DNA from: Usnea hakonensis
Taxonomy: Eukaryota; Ascomycota; Lecanoromycetes; Lecanorales; Parmeliaceae
Reading direction: 5' to 3'
Length of the DNA: 64,000 nucleotides
Assembly (NCBI GenBank): GCA_013423325.1
Contig: BLJB01000437.1
Coordinates: forward strand, 357 to 64,356
A model generated the notes under the pieces. The model saw nothing but the letters and a program-made list of their open reading frames with translations. It did no database searches and was not told the origin of the DNA. This document shows, piece by piece, positions 12,266 through 23,232 of this stretch (the first letter of the stretch is position 1; each line of letters opens with the position of its first letter). Position numbers and translations under genes: made by a program.

Positions 12266-12455
12266 AATATTACTCTAGTCTATATATCTTTCTTATATCT
12301 ATATATAGATTTTACCTCCCTATTAATTAAATCCTAGTTATATACTACTATTATAGTAATCTTTATATTTTCTTTATCTTTTACCTCCTCTTTTGGTACC
12401 TTATACGGAGTAGGTAGAGTAGAAATATTAACTTAATCTAATTATAGTCCTAATA
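12222..12455 (+). repeat. LTR-like direct repeat, right copy, interrupted
   Basis: It is colinear with 11,108-11,263 but split after TACTACTATTA by the 70-bp unit plus a few bases, then resumes at ACTTAATCTA (12,431). Confidence 0.7.
12354..12423 (+). repeat. 70-bp unit, copy B (interrupts the right LTR-like repeat)
   Basis: 69 of 70 positions match 11,555-11,624. The short words TATTA flank it on both sides, compatible with a small target duplication. Confidence 0.8.
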
Positions 12456-12489
12456 GCTAGCCCTATATAGACTAGTTCGATCCGAACCT

Positions 12490-13530
12490 TCTAGTATATA
12501 ATATATATAAGAGTTTTATTAATATATAATTAAAAAGTTAATAGGATATTAACTAGTCTAAAAAATATTATATCACCAAATCTGAAAAGTTCATTTCCGC
12601 AAGGATTCCGCCGGGTGCGTATAGAAAGGATAATTTGGCACATTTAGTAGACTTTGCCTATATTAAACCCTTTACGCGAAGTTAGCAAGTCCGCCTTACT
12701 ATCCGCACGATCCGCAGGATCCGCAGGATTCGCAAAATTTATAATTATTTAAATAATTTATATAAAGTCTTTAAGACTTAGTTAATATAGTCCTATATAT
12801 ATAATAGGCTTAGTAATATAGATCTATAACGGGCCTATAACGCGCGTATATAATTTTTAAAAAAATTCGATTTAGACTATTTTTAGAATTANNAGAATTA
12901 TAGCGTTATTATTTATAGCGCTAGAGACTACCCGTTATTCTCGCTAACTTTAATTTAGCGTCTCGCTTAATTTTTTTTTTTTTTTATTTTTTTTTTTTTT
13001 TTTTTTTTTTCTTCCTTGCTAATTGTCTAAATTCCCTAAGAATAGCAAAGTTACTATGCGAATCGTGCGTATTTCCTGCTGTTAGCAGGGTCGAGTTGCT
13101 GATTGTGCGGAATTCGTGCAAATCGCGCGGTTCGCACGATTCGCAATTTGATATTTAGTAGGAACTTTTCAGATTTGGTGATGTATATAATATTTAAATA
13201 ATCTATATCTAGTTTAAAAGATTAATTTCTAATTATTATCTTTTTTAATTTAAAATAGACTATAAACTCTTTAAAAATTAATCTTTATATATTTTTTTAT
13301 ATAATAAAATTAGTTAAATTTTTTAGAAATTAATAGAATAAAGTATTAATTTTTAATAGTAATTATATTAAGACCTTTATAGTCTATATAAAAATATAGA
13401 TCTTTATCTTTTTTTTTAATAAATAGAATAGAAGCTTTTATAGAGGATTTATATATATAAATCTATATAATTAGTCTATATCTATCTATATAGATTTTTC
13501 TTTATATCTTTTTATACTCGTTATTTGAAT
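12490..13530 (-). pseudogene. Ty3/gypsy reverse transcriptase relic, split by an insertion
   Basis: The minus strand reads, through several stops, as the gypsy reverse-transcriptase fingers and palm. At 13,440-13,360 ASILFIKKKDKDLYFYIDY matches the family's VLFVKKKDGxLRxCVDY block. At about 13,260-13,190 a TRYRLFKYY block matches the TRYGHFEY block. Translation resumes left of the insertion at 12,571 with FFRLVNILLTF and YINKTL, matching the PFGLTNAPATFQ region. The 12,572-13,182 element therefore landed inside this domain. Composition is strongly AT-rich. The YLDD-like site downstream is not readable. Confidence 0.75.
12572..13182. mobile_element. 611-bp inverted-repeat element (MITE-like) nested in gypsy relic
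   Basis: Perfect 21-bp terminal inverted repeats bound it: left starts ATCACCAAATCTGAAAAG (12,572), right ends CTTTTCAGATTTGGTGAT (13,182). There is no transposase. The interior has GC-rich subterminal words of the type (CCGCACGAT/CCGCAGGAT) near 12,705-12,735 and again, inverted, near 13,090-13,145, plus long T-tracts near 12,970-13,010. Comparison with the interrupted reading frame fits a 4-bp TATA duplication, but the flanks are all A/T and this is not certain. Two undetermined bases (N) lie at 12,892-12,893. Confidence 0.75.
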
Positions 13531-13666
13531 CTAATTCTTCCTAAATAGGACTAGCGCCGAGGCTACTAGATAGTGAAAGTAATTGTTTCCACCAAAAATA
13601 CTCGTCATTATCCAACACCACTGGCCTAGAATAATCGTTTTGTAGGATTTCTCAATAGACTGCGCA

Positions 13667-14792
13667 ATGTCTCAGTCGTCCACTTCCGGCCAAGACGCAA
13701 TGGTTCAAGCCACGACGACTGCTCGGCCGGGAGACAACATAGCTCATGCCCTCGCCGGCGCCGGCGGCGGTCTTCTTTCGATGACCTTGACGTCCGGCAT
13801 CCCATCTCCAGCTTCGCCGTAGCTGCAATGCTAAACCTCCTTACAGATACCCACTCATTACGCTCTCCACTCGCGCTCAAGTCGAGTCCAAGCGTGCTCA
13901 TTCATCTACCTTTGATGCCGTTCGTCGCATCGTCCAGCGAGAGGGCGTTACAGGTCTTTATTCCGGCCTTGATAGCGCTCTATTCGGGATAAGCATTACT
14001 AATTTTGTATACTACTACTGTAATTAGTCATCTATGTCCCTACATGCCTGTTCACGCTGTCACAAAATCACCAGCTGACAACCTCATTATCCAGGGTACG
14101 AGTGGACCCGTGCCTTCTTCGAGCGTGCGGCTATTCGCAGCTCCCGTGCATCTAAGAAGCTCACAACTGTCGAGTCTATGGTCGCCGGAGCTATTGCTGG
14201 AAGCGCTACTGTTCTTATCACAAACCCAATATGGGTTGTGAACACCAGAATGACAGCCCGACACTCGGAATCCTCCTCCTCGAACCTTCCCACATCCTCC
14301 ACATCGTTTGACAAGCCAGCACAAACAACATCAAGCTTCGCAACTTTGACGAAACTTTTGAGAGTTGAGGGCCCAACTGCTCTTTTCGCTGGAGTATTCC
14401 CTGCACTGGTTCTGGTAATAAATCCGATATTACAATACACCATTTTTGAGCAGCTGAAGAGCGAGCTTGAGAAGCGGCGGAGAATTATGCCACGCGACGT
14501 TTTCTTTCTCGGAGCCATTGGAAAGTTACTAGCGACTAGCATCACATATCCATATATTACGGTGAAGAGCAGGATGCATGTAGCAAGTGGCGGCGGTCCA
14601 AGGGATGGCATGGGACAGAGTCTCAGACGGATTGTGAGAGAAGAAGGATGGAGAGGACTTTACAAGGGCATCTTACCAAAGGCTACCCAAAGCGTTATTA
14701 CGGCTGCCTTTCTGTTTGCTTTTAAGGACGCGCTCTATGAGATGAGCGTGCAAGTTAGGAGAAAGGTACCAGCGACACTGCCAGGAAAATAA
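13667..14792 (+). CDS. ANT1: Peroxisomal adenine nucleotide carrier (PMP47/ANT1-like)
   Basis: This mitochondrial-carrier-family protein (331 aa) of the peroxisomal PMP47/ANT1/SLC25A17 group imports ATP in exchange for AMP for fatty-acid activation inside peroxisomes (family knowledge). Exons are 13,667-13,791, 13,847-14,019 and 14,095-14,792; they sum to 332 codons. The three carrier-repeat signatures are visible: PLITLSTR near residue 44, PIWVVNTR near 144 and PYITVKSR near 252. The first lies in the GGGLLSMTLTYPLITLSTR context diagnostic of PMP47-like carriers. A Ser-rich linker follows the second repeat. The start is the first ATG upstream of the conserved region. The gene begins only about 140 bp after the repeat island and converges on the antiporter gene. 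Confidence 0.88.
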
Positions 14793-15194
14793 TCTATGGC
14801 AGAGAACGATCAACACATATGAGGTTCTCTTTCTAGGTACTTACTGTAACGAGCGTACCCTACAGCCTGGTGCAAATCACCCCAATTTTGGCAATGCCAC
14901 TTTTCGGTTGGCAAGGTGTGACATTGCAAAAAGTGCCAAGCAATTCGCAAGCTTCTTGCACCCGACAATAAGCAACGCCGGGCCGAAGAAGGTATTAAGT
15001 AGGTTACGGTAAGAGCGTATATGTAAAAGGCTACCATAGTAACCACGGCATAGCACTAAGGGCTGACCGCTAAACGCTCTATACTGGTCCTGATAGCAAC
15101 TGCGCTCCATACTGGTCCTGATAGCAACTGCTCCAAGGCTATCGTCGTCTGTTATGAAGTATCGAGCCCGTCCGATCACCATCCTTCACGCTGC
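14793..15194. other. Intergenic, convergent 3' ends
   Basis: No gene is seen. Two copies of TACTGGTCCTGATAGCAACTG occur about 25 bp apart at 15,080-15,130, a short tandem duplication. Confidence 0.6.
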
Positions 15195-17043
15195 CTATTT
15201 CGGCTCAATATCTAACCCATGATCACGGCTAATAGTTATTTCGGACGACTCCTGGTTGCGGGGACCACTTTCTCTGGCTGTCTCGGTAGTCTGAAGCTCA
15301 AGGGCGTTTTCAGAGGCTGTGTCATGGATGATGGATCCTCCGATACGGAAGACAGGCCTGGGCGGCTCTTCTCGCGCACGCTGGCTCTTTCGTGAAGAAT
15401 CTGGTTGATGGTCTAACTGTATTCTATTCTGAATGCGCCCAAGGATGCGGAAGGGCGGACGTGGCTCGTATGCGTCCTCACTCATAGACCTTGAAGCTAT
15501 CGCACTTGAAAATGTTCGGGGTAGATGGTATCCTAGTTTTCCAAGCGGGACACTCAGTCCATGTACTACCTTTGGATGAAGTCAGTGGAAAACAACAATG
15601 GAAATGGCCGGAATTTTCTTACTATGCTGCAAATGGCTAAGAACCAAATAACCACAGTGAATACATCCTCCAATCTCTCCGCATCTGCCCGGACCCGCCC
15701 ATCTATGGTAATCTGCTGCAAAAACTCTAGACTCACATATAAATAAAAGATAGCGCTAACGCCAATAGGGCCAAAGAAGCCTACAAATAAAGCTTGCTGC
15801 TTTTGCTCGATTTGCCATACCTTCGACCACCGGAAGGTGTGCAAGGCGAATACGATTGGTAGACGACGAAAAAGTAGAATTAGAACTCCAAGGGCAACTA
15901 GCCGATAGATTGGGATTACATCGTTGTGAAGGAAGCTGCCCCATGGACATACAGCCCCGAACCACATAAAGATGGAGAGGTTCAACAGCATGTCTATTGT
16001 AGGCTGCAGAGAGTCGTCCAGCGTCTCCAGGCGGAACCAATCATCAATTGTGAAGGCATTACCGGCAACGAAACAGGCTAGAACATCATCGGTACCGATC
16101 ATTCCACACGTGCCAACGATGAAGAGAGCCAGAGTGATGACGAAGACAAGGAAGCTCTCCCTGTCGACGAATTGTCTTTTTTTTGCCCGTTGGAGTAACT
16201 CTTTAGCAATCCAACCTACAGTTGCCCCGTACACAACGCTTAACAGGATAGTGTATCCCCAGGTCTCTCCGAACCAGTCACCCATGGCTAACCTAGCTCC
16301 TCCTGACTGTCCGGCGCCCCCTGAGCCGAGGTACTTGATCAGATACAATGCAAAGTATAGAAATGGGTATCCTAGGCCATCGTTGGCGCCAGACTCTGCA
16401 ATGATAATCTTCTGCAGGTCTTTCGGTATGTTCTTATCTGCGAATTTGCCTTTGACAATGGAATTCGAAAGCACAGGATCGGTCGGTGTCACGCAAGCGC
16501 CCACAGCGAGGGCATGGAGAAAATCCAATTCTGGAACCAACCCCCAGATGAGCAGACTGCTGGAAAGCCACATGATGGTCATGCCAGGGCCCAACAGGAG
16601 CGTCAGGCTTTTCCACTCTTTCAACAAATAATTGCTTGGGAGTTGGACCCCTGCCAGCACCAATTGTACTCCAAGAACGAGTCGAGCGAAATATAGGGTG
16701 ATGCTACTAAGATTATCTTGGGATTCGGAAGCATACTGCAGAGGCTTGATAAAATTCGTTGCGTGGGGGGAAAAGATGACCCCTGCGAGCATAGATATCA
16801 CTATACATTTTAGCGCTAGCTCCAGGCCTGTAAAGGCAATTTATGGAGGCACTAACGAGCTTCAGATAGATAGAATCGCTCCTTGAAGAGGTAAGAGACC
16901 AAACCACTGCGGTCTCGTCAGTGCTAGTAGGAGATTCATCTGATTAGGTAGACTTGGAATGGACCGAGCAATTACAATAGATTGATGAAGGCTCCTGTGA
17001 CTGCCAAGACGATGTTGAAGTTGGAAATGGCAAGAGTGGGCAT
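15195..17043 (-). CDS. NHA1: Plasma-membrane Na+/H+ antiporter, NHA1/SOD2 type
   Basis: This CPA1-type alkali-cation/proton antiporter (556 aa) exports Na+ and K+ across the plasma membrane. Exons on the minus strand are 17,043-16,976, 16,906-16,857, 16,800-15,623 and 15,569-15,195; lengths sum to 557 codons. The N terminus is MPTLAISNFNIVLAV, followed by SYLFKERFYLSEA and LAGVIFSPHA. Conserved sites are TPTDP (Asp near 147), ESGANDG (near 175-181), the GTDDVLACF segment, and FFGPIGVSA late in the membrane domain. The last exon adds VVHGLSVPLGKLGYHLP and a ~90-residue polar tail rich in Arg and Ser. The tail is much shorter than in budding-yeast Nha1 and closer to fission-yeast Sod2. Antisense ORFs at 15,972-16,631 are shadows. 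Confidence 0.92.
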
Positions 17044-17436
17044 CTTTGGTGATGCTTGCAGGGTTTGCTCGCTGCGTACTGCTACCTTGGTCTTATTCGC
17101 TCGAGCAAGCCAGCTCAGCAGGATATGATAGATACAGAGTAACCAGCTGACTTCTCCAGTGACGAATTTATCCTTGTTGCCTTATGGCCTCGTGTCGAAA
17201 GAAAAGGGCGAGAAGCCTGTGTTATTGCATACTTGAAGAGAAAGGGTATCTTATGGTAATTGCCAATCCTCATCAGGTATGTCAGTCGAGAGGAGACAAA
17301 TATGACTTTGTTCAATCACCTAAGGTAAAGTGTGGACAGAGAGAATGAATCAATTCTTCAGCGCCCTGTGACATTTTGATGATAAAGTAAAGTGGGACCT
17401 ATCCGCCGCATCCTGTTTTCACTTGTGAGTCAAAAA
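17044..17436. other. Upstream region of the antiporter gene
   Basis: No coding potential is seen. It ends at the Mutator-like insertion, which lies about 390 bp upstream of the NHA1 start codon and may have displaced promoter elements. Confidence 0.5.
17429..17436. repeat. Target-site duplication, left (GTCAAAAA)
   Basis: The exact 8-bp match at 23,301-23,308 directly abuts the inverted repeats. Confidence 0.8.
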
Positions 17437-17504
17437 GGGTCTTGATAGGTGTACCCCCCCTTTTACTAGATGTACCCCCCCTTTTACTACATATACCCCC
17501 CCCC
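17437..17504 (+). repeat. MULE terminal inverted repeat, left
   Basis: It matches the reverse complement of 23,233-23,300 except for two bases near the tip. Internal direct repeats of GTACCCCCCCTTTTACTA are visible. Confidence 0.85.
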
Positions 17505-17586
17505 CTATTTCGGCCATGCTCTAAGTCTCTACCGAGGTACCTTCTACTTAGTATATCTACTATAGAAATCTATATACCTTTCTAGG

Positions 17587-17680
17587 GAAGTATGGATTTG
17601 GGAGGCCTGAAAGCATAGATTTGGGAGTATAGAAAGTATAGATTTGGGAGCATAGAAAGTATAGATTTAGGAGTATAGCC
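17587..17680 (+). repeat. 23-bp tandem repeat, about four copies (GTATAGATTTGGGAGCATA-type)
   Basis: Units of AAAGTATAGATTTGGGAG plus CATAG or TATAG directly precede the longer 23-bp array and share its period. Confidence 0.75.
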
Positions 17681-18252
17681 ATTTACATACATAGAGCATA
17701 GTAATTTAAATACTCTAAGTATGGCCATTTATATATATGGAGCATGGTAATTTGCATATATAGAGCATGGTAATTTGAATGTATGGAGCATAGTAATTTA
17801 TATATATGGAGCATAGTAATTTGAATACATAGAGCATGGCCATTTGCATGCATGGAGCATGGTAATTTGAATGCATGGAGCATGGTAATTTGAATGCATG
17901 GAGCATGGCCATTTGCATGCATGGAGCATGGTAATTTGCATGTATGGAGCATGGTAATTTGCATGCATGGAGCATGGTAATTTGAATGCATGGAGCATGG
18001 CCATTTGCATGCATGGAGCATGGTAATTTGCATGTATGGAGCATGGTAATTTGCATGCATGGAGCATGGTAATTTGAATGCTCTGAGCATGGCCATTTGC
18101 ATACATGGAGCATAGTAATTTGCATGCTCTGAGCATAGCCATTTGCATACATGGAGCATGGTAATTTGCATACATAGAGCATGGTAATTTGAATGCTCTA
18201 AGCATGGCCATTTGCATACATGGAGCATAGTAATTTGCATACAAGAAGCATA
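17681..18252 (+). repeat. 23-bp minisatellite, about 25 copies, with higher-order structure
   Basis: The unit is GCATGGAGCATGG(TA/CC)ATTTG(C/A)AT. Variants alternate in a four-unit (92-bp) higher-order pattern that is repeated exactly at least twice between about 17,873 and 18,060. Because 23 is not a multiple of three and no unit frame contains a minus-strand stop, all three minus frames stay open for 450-570 bp. These ORFs are a property of the repeat and not evidence of a protein. Confidence 0.9.
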
Positions 18253-18320
18253 CAAATTAGGAGGCCATTCGAATCTATACTCTATACTCTTTATATATAA
18301 TAATAGTCTATAAAATAGTA

Positions 18321-18381
18321 TACTACCACTATAGTATAGTGGTTACCACTAGTAAGGTCCCCGGTTCAAATCCTCCTAGTA
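18321..18381 (+). pseudogene. tRNA-like fragment
   Basis: An A-box-like TAGTATAGTGGTTA (18,332) and a perfect B-box GGTTCAAATCC (18,363-18,373) are present, but only 18 nt separate them, about 12-15 nt too few for a full anticodon arm. Terminal words TACTA and TAGTA could pair. It is best read as a deleted tRNA or tRNA-derived SINE head. Confidence 0.35.
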
Positions 18382-18779
18382 CTAAAGTTCCTATTTCAGG
18401 ATGATTCTAAAATTCGAGCGATACTTACCAAGACTCTAATACTATAGTTTCAATAAATATCGATATTAATAATCTGAAAATATCCTAATATCCTATTTCA
18501 AATATTATACTACTTACTAAACTACTATTAATACCTCTAAAAAACAGGCTTCCTAACTACTTTTTTTTAGTCTAGAAGTATTATAAATTATACTTTATAT
18601 CCTTTATACGCTTCGTATCCTTCGTATAATTTGTATAATATATATAATTCGACTACGTCTAATAAGTATAGTATATACCTAGAGTAATATAAATAGTAGT
18701 AATTCGCGTCTAGTAATAATGATACTCTATATAATAGATAATAGCGGAGAAGAAGGCGGAAAACGGAGCGGAGACAATC

Positions 18780-19560
18780 TACCGTTTAAATATAGAGTTA
18801 TAATTCGGTAGCGGTAATATTAATAGATAAAGCTATCTCGTACTATATCGGAGTCTTATATAAGTATAGGGAATATAGAAAAAGATATTATTATATACCA
18901 AAAAGCCTATATTAACGTTATTAATAACTTAACTAAAAATACTATAAAAAGCGGAGCGGAGAGCGACCTAGAGAAGACATACCTTTTTTAGTATAAAGTA
19001 AGAATTTAGTAGCGGTAATATTGATAATTAGGACTATCTCGTACTATATCGGAGTCTTATATAGATATAGGGAGCCTAGAAAAGGCCCTTATTAGATACC
19101 GAACAACCTATATTAATAGTATTAACGGCCTTTAGGAATATACCAAAAAAAATTTAGAGCGGAGAATTAGACGGAGAAGACAAATATTTTAATATAGAGT
19201 CAGATTTTAACGACGGTAATATCGATAATTAGGACTATCTCGTACTATATTGGAGTCTTATATAGATATAGGGAGCCTAGAAAAGGCCCTTATTAAATAC
19301 TGAACGGCCTATATTAATAGTATTAGCGACCTTAGGGAATATACTAAAAATTTTAGAACGGAGAATAAGGCGGAGAAGATAAACCTTTTTAGTATAGAGT
19401 AAGAATTTAGTAGCGGTAATATTAATAATTAGGACTATCTTATACTATATCGGAGTCTTATATAGGTATAGGGAATATAAAAAAAGATATTATTAGATAC
19501 TAAGGGGTCTATATTAATATTATTAATACCCCTAACTAAAATACTAATCTCCGACTATAC
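18780..19560 (+). repeat. About 200-bp tandem repeat, four copies, in MULE
   Basis: The marker (G/A)CGGTAATAT occurs at 18,811, 19,012, 19,213 and 19,413, a spacing of 200-201 bp. Each is followed by CTATCTCGTACTATAT(C/T)GG and a block like AGCCTAGAAAAGGCCC. Copies have diverged by transitions. Confidence 0.85.
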
Positions 19561-20215
19561 GAAACTACTTAGCTAAAGCTTAATAGTATTCGAAAACTTT
19601 AAGCGCTCTTACTATAATTAGGTTATTGATAGTATTATATTATCTAGGTATCTAGATAGAGTATAAAGAGGAGGAAAAAAGGCCCCCTACTAAAAATTTA
19701 ATAGAATCTCTAAATATTAGGTCCTAAAAAAAAAAAATTAGTAACGGTAAAGCTCTATAATTATACTCCCTATATATTACGCCTCGGATAGCTAAATTAT
19801 ACTAGAAATATACCCTAATCGACTTATTAATAGATCTTTATATACGAGACTTAGCTATAGAAGGTATAGTATAGTAAGGTTTTATACGAGGCCTATAACT
19901 TAGTCCCTACTCTTACTAGCCTATACTACCCGAAGGAGGAGGACGGTAAAGTATTTATTAATAGTAGAGGAGGAGGAAGGGGTAGTACTAGAAGACTATT
20001 AGCTTAAGTATAAGGCGAAAAGGTTATTACTAAAGCGTTATTTATTATACTATAAGATAAAAGAATAAGATATAATAAGGCCTAAATACTCTAAAAATAC
20101 TATTTCTAAGGATTAGCCGGGCTAGATACTAGTTCTAAGTACCTTACCTATAAAGTTCTAATTACTATAGATCTAATCGCCCCTTTTAACTCTATTACGA
20201 GGCCGGTCCTTTCTA

Positions 20216-20275
20216 GCTATCTCGTATACCTCGTATACCTCTTATACCTCTTATACCCCTTATACCTCTTAATTC
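20216..20275 (+). repeat. 10-bp tandem repeat (CTCGTATAC/CTCTTATAC)
   Basis: About six copies of a decamer ending TATACCT lie within the transposon interior. Confidence 0.75.
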
Positions 20276-20899
20276 TATAGACTTCGCCTTTAATATAGGT
20301 CGTTTCGGTTATATAGAAAGGGGTCTAGTAGTAGCTATAGCTAGTACCGGGTCCTATATATTTATTATAGCTACCTTCGTAATCGCTATAGCTAAGGCGA
20401 GTAGATTTGTAGGTATTATACCCTTAATATTATACTTCTTCTAGTAATTAAGGACTCGCTCTAATAAATACTATAATAGATTCTTATTAACTTTCTTATC
20501 CGGGTTATAAACGGCCTAGCTATAAAGACGTTTATCTAGGGATCTATACTTATTAGGCTTTTATACCTATATCCTAAATTATCTAGATTTATCGTATTTA
20601 GGAGGGTAAGGTATATTATCTATATTTATAGTAATAAAATAGGCTTTCCTAGGTATCTTTCTTAAACTATATCTAAACTTATTAGCTAAGGCCCTCCGCT
20701 AATTCTTTACCTCTATTCTTGTAACTTTAGGATTCCTCTATACTTTATAGATATAATCGTTAAGAGACTTCTATAATTTTCTATTAATATCGATCTCTAA
20801 ATCGAGTCGTATCCTTCGCTTTATAAGCTAAAGATCTTCTAATATAGCTAGCTTAATTATTACCTTAGGCGTAAAAAAGCTATCTTTAGACTTATTACT

Positions 20900-23083
20900 A
20901 TTATCTTTAAAGTTATTACTATTATCTTTAAATATAGTAGGCGGTATAACCCCGAGTAGTATATACTTAGAATCGGACTCTAAAATATAATCGGAGTTAG
21001 AGGATTTAGCTAATTTAGCCTCTAAAGTATAATCGGGAGCTAAAGACTTAATAGTAATATAATTTTAAAAAGCTATTAGAGCTAAATCTATTATAGTTAA
21101 ATCTATTATAGCTAAATTACCTTCTCGGCCTCTTACTAGACCTCTTCCTCGGTCTCTTACTAGACTTATTCCTCGACCTCTTCCTCGGCCTCTCCTACGG
21201 CCTCTTCTACGCCCTCCTATATTTATTATAGCCTTAGCCTAGTTACTCTTGTTACTTCGCTAAATTAATTAGATCTCTACTCGCTTAAACTAAGATAGCT
21301 CTCGTCGTATAGATTATTAAAACGTATATTCTATATAAGTAGAGAGTTTAATAAGGCCTTAAGATCTATCTTTCGGGCGAGTAATAGCCGGCTTATAGAC
21401 TATAAGAAGTAGATCGATAGGCTACTATAGATCCTCTATCTTAGTAATAGTACTTTATATATAAGAGGCCGCTAGCTTCTTATATCGCTAATAAGGATAT
21501 ATATTATTAATATAAATTACTCCGGTACCTTCTACTATTCTCGCTTATATTCTATAAATATATAGTAATCTAGATATCGTAGTAAAGCTATTAGTATAGT
21601 CTCTTAATTCCTCTATATTAATCTTCTTATATTAATCTAATACTCGGTATAAGGTAAATAGTATTATATAGATAAGAATATCGTAAAATACGCGCGGACG
21701 GAGCTCTATTAATACCGCCTATTTCGCGGTCTTAATATTAGTAATATATCTACTCCGCTAGTTAGAAAGGAGCCTTATAACGCCTTTAATTATAGTCTTA
21801 AGGTCTTCTACTAGGAATTAGCCTATATATAGAATAAGAGAGGAAGACTTCTAACTAGTTAAGTACTTAAGCTCTCTCTTTAGTAGTATATAGCCTCCTT
21901 CGCTTTTAGAACTAATAATATTAAAGAAATATAGAGTCCTATTAGTATAGTATCGAATAAACTTAGTCTTATATAGATCGATCTATACTCTCGCTAGGTA
22001 ACCGTAGATTTCGGGAGTATAATTATAGGCCTCCTAAAGAGCCTTCTACTTAGTCTCGAATATAGCTATAGAGGTCGTATATATAACTCGAAACCAATAG
22101 GTATAAAACTCTACCTAATCCTCCTTAGTATAGAAAAACGGCTTATAATAGGCGACTATATTTTTATTAATATACTAGACGTAAAGTAAGTACCTAGAGG
22201 CCGAAAAGACCTTCTTATAAATATTAATAAGAGCCTCCTCGCGATTAGTAATATTAATAATTAGGTCTCGAATATCTAACTTAATTATTATCCTTTTATA
22301 TTATATTAGCGCCTATAAATAATCCTCTTCTTTCTTGGTAGCTAGGAAATAGAAGCCTATATAGAATAAGCCCCCGAGTATATCGACGCCTATAATAATA
22401 AGTAGAGGAAGCCTATATTAATTTATCTTATATATAGTATCTATAATAATTACCTCCTAATTCTCTTTTAGTATTTCCTAATAGGAGACTCGTAAGAAGA
22501 AGAGGTAGATTACTCGATTATTTAAGTCCTTCAAGAAACGGATATACTATTCGTTATTAATATATAACTACTTAAGTAGAGATTATATTAGTATAAGTAG
22601 TCCTAATATTTAATAATAGACTTTAGATTTTAAATTATAAATATCGCGAGCCTTCTAGATCGGGTTCTCTTCGTAGCCTTTATTTAATATATATAATATC
22701 TTATTTAAAGTAGTATAAATAGAGGACTACGCAATAATAATCTCTTCTATCTCGTTAGTTAGAGCAGCTCGCCGGTAACTAATATAAATAATATATTTAG
22801 TAGGGATATAATTATACTCCGTCTTAATCGTTATTATATATTATATATCCTATTCCTTATCGAGCTTCAGGATATACTAAAATAGGTATTTATTAAGGCG
22901 CGAGGTCCTATACTTCCTTTTTTAGTCGATTATTTTATAGATCTTACCTCCGCGAGAGCAATATAATACTACTTTATATATTTCCCCCCTCTTATCCTAT
23001 TTAGAACGCTTTATAATGACGATATAGCCTTATTTATGGGCGTACTCTTATACTAATAAGAGGAGACGAGTATTATCGGCCAT
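20900..23083 (-). pseudogene. MULE transposase (FAR1-type), RIP-degraded
   Basis: The minus-strand reading starts at ATG 23,083 (MADNTRLLLL). An RRGEIYKVVLYCSRGGK-like FAR1 DNA-binding block follows at about 22,990-22,930. The MULE core at about 22,460-22,380 reads RLPLLIIIGVD. A KKEEDYL motif comes next, and the YINKN block at about 22,160 stands where the family has WHINKN. A TSR-like SSKSEGG block lies near 21,920. A Gly/Arg-rich stretch (GRRRGRRRGRGRGRG) at about 21,230-21,120 may be the C-terminal nucleic-acid-binding tail. At least a dozen stops interrupt it. Below 20,900 decayed minus-strand reading continues, but I could not assign it. Confidence 0.75.
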
Positions 23084-23232
23084 AGTTAGGCCTAATAATA
23101 GTAGTAAAAGGTCTATAGCGACTTAATTAGCAAGAAGGATAGATAGATCAAATAGATTTAGTAGACTTTATATATATTTATTAGCGCTAGGAGGTATATC
23201 TATATTACTAGCCATTATTTGCCTAGTAGTAA

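Larger units (their letters stand above)
10169..12490. mobile_element. AT-rich RIP-mutated repeat debris, LTR-like
   Basis: There are no readable genes. The region contains a ~155-bp direct repeat (11,108-11,263 and 12,222-12,455), a 36-bp tandem repeat, a duplicated 70-bp unit and a foldback. TA-rich composition with scarce CpA points to RIP. The direct repeats about 1.1 kb apart may be LTRs of a decayed element or two solo fragments. Confidence 0.5.

Noticed and set aside
12892..12893. Two N bases
   Set aside because: A base-call or assembly ambiguity inside the inverted-repeat element, not a biological feature.
13626..13901. Minus-strand ORF of 91 codons
   Set aside because: Antisense to exons 1-2 of the peroxisomal carrier.
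15972..16631. Plus-strand ORF of 219 codons
   Set aside because: Shadow antisense to the NHA1 membrane domain.
17683..18255. Three overlapping minus-strand ORFs (148-190 codons) rich in MHANYHAPCMQM-type repeats
   Set aside because: They arise because a 23-bp unit without stops cycles through all three frames. There is no promoter, domain or codon signal.
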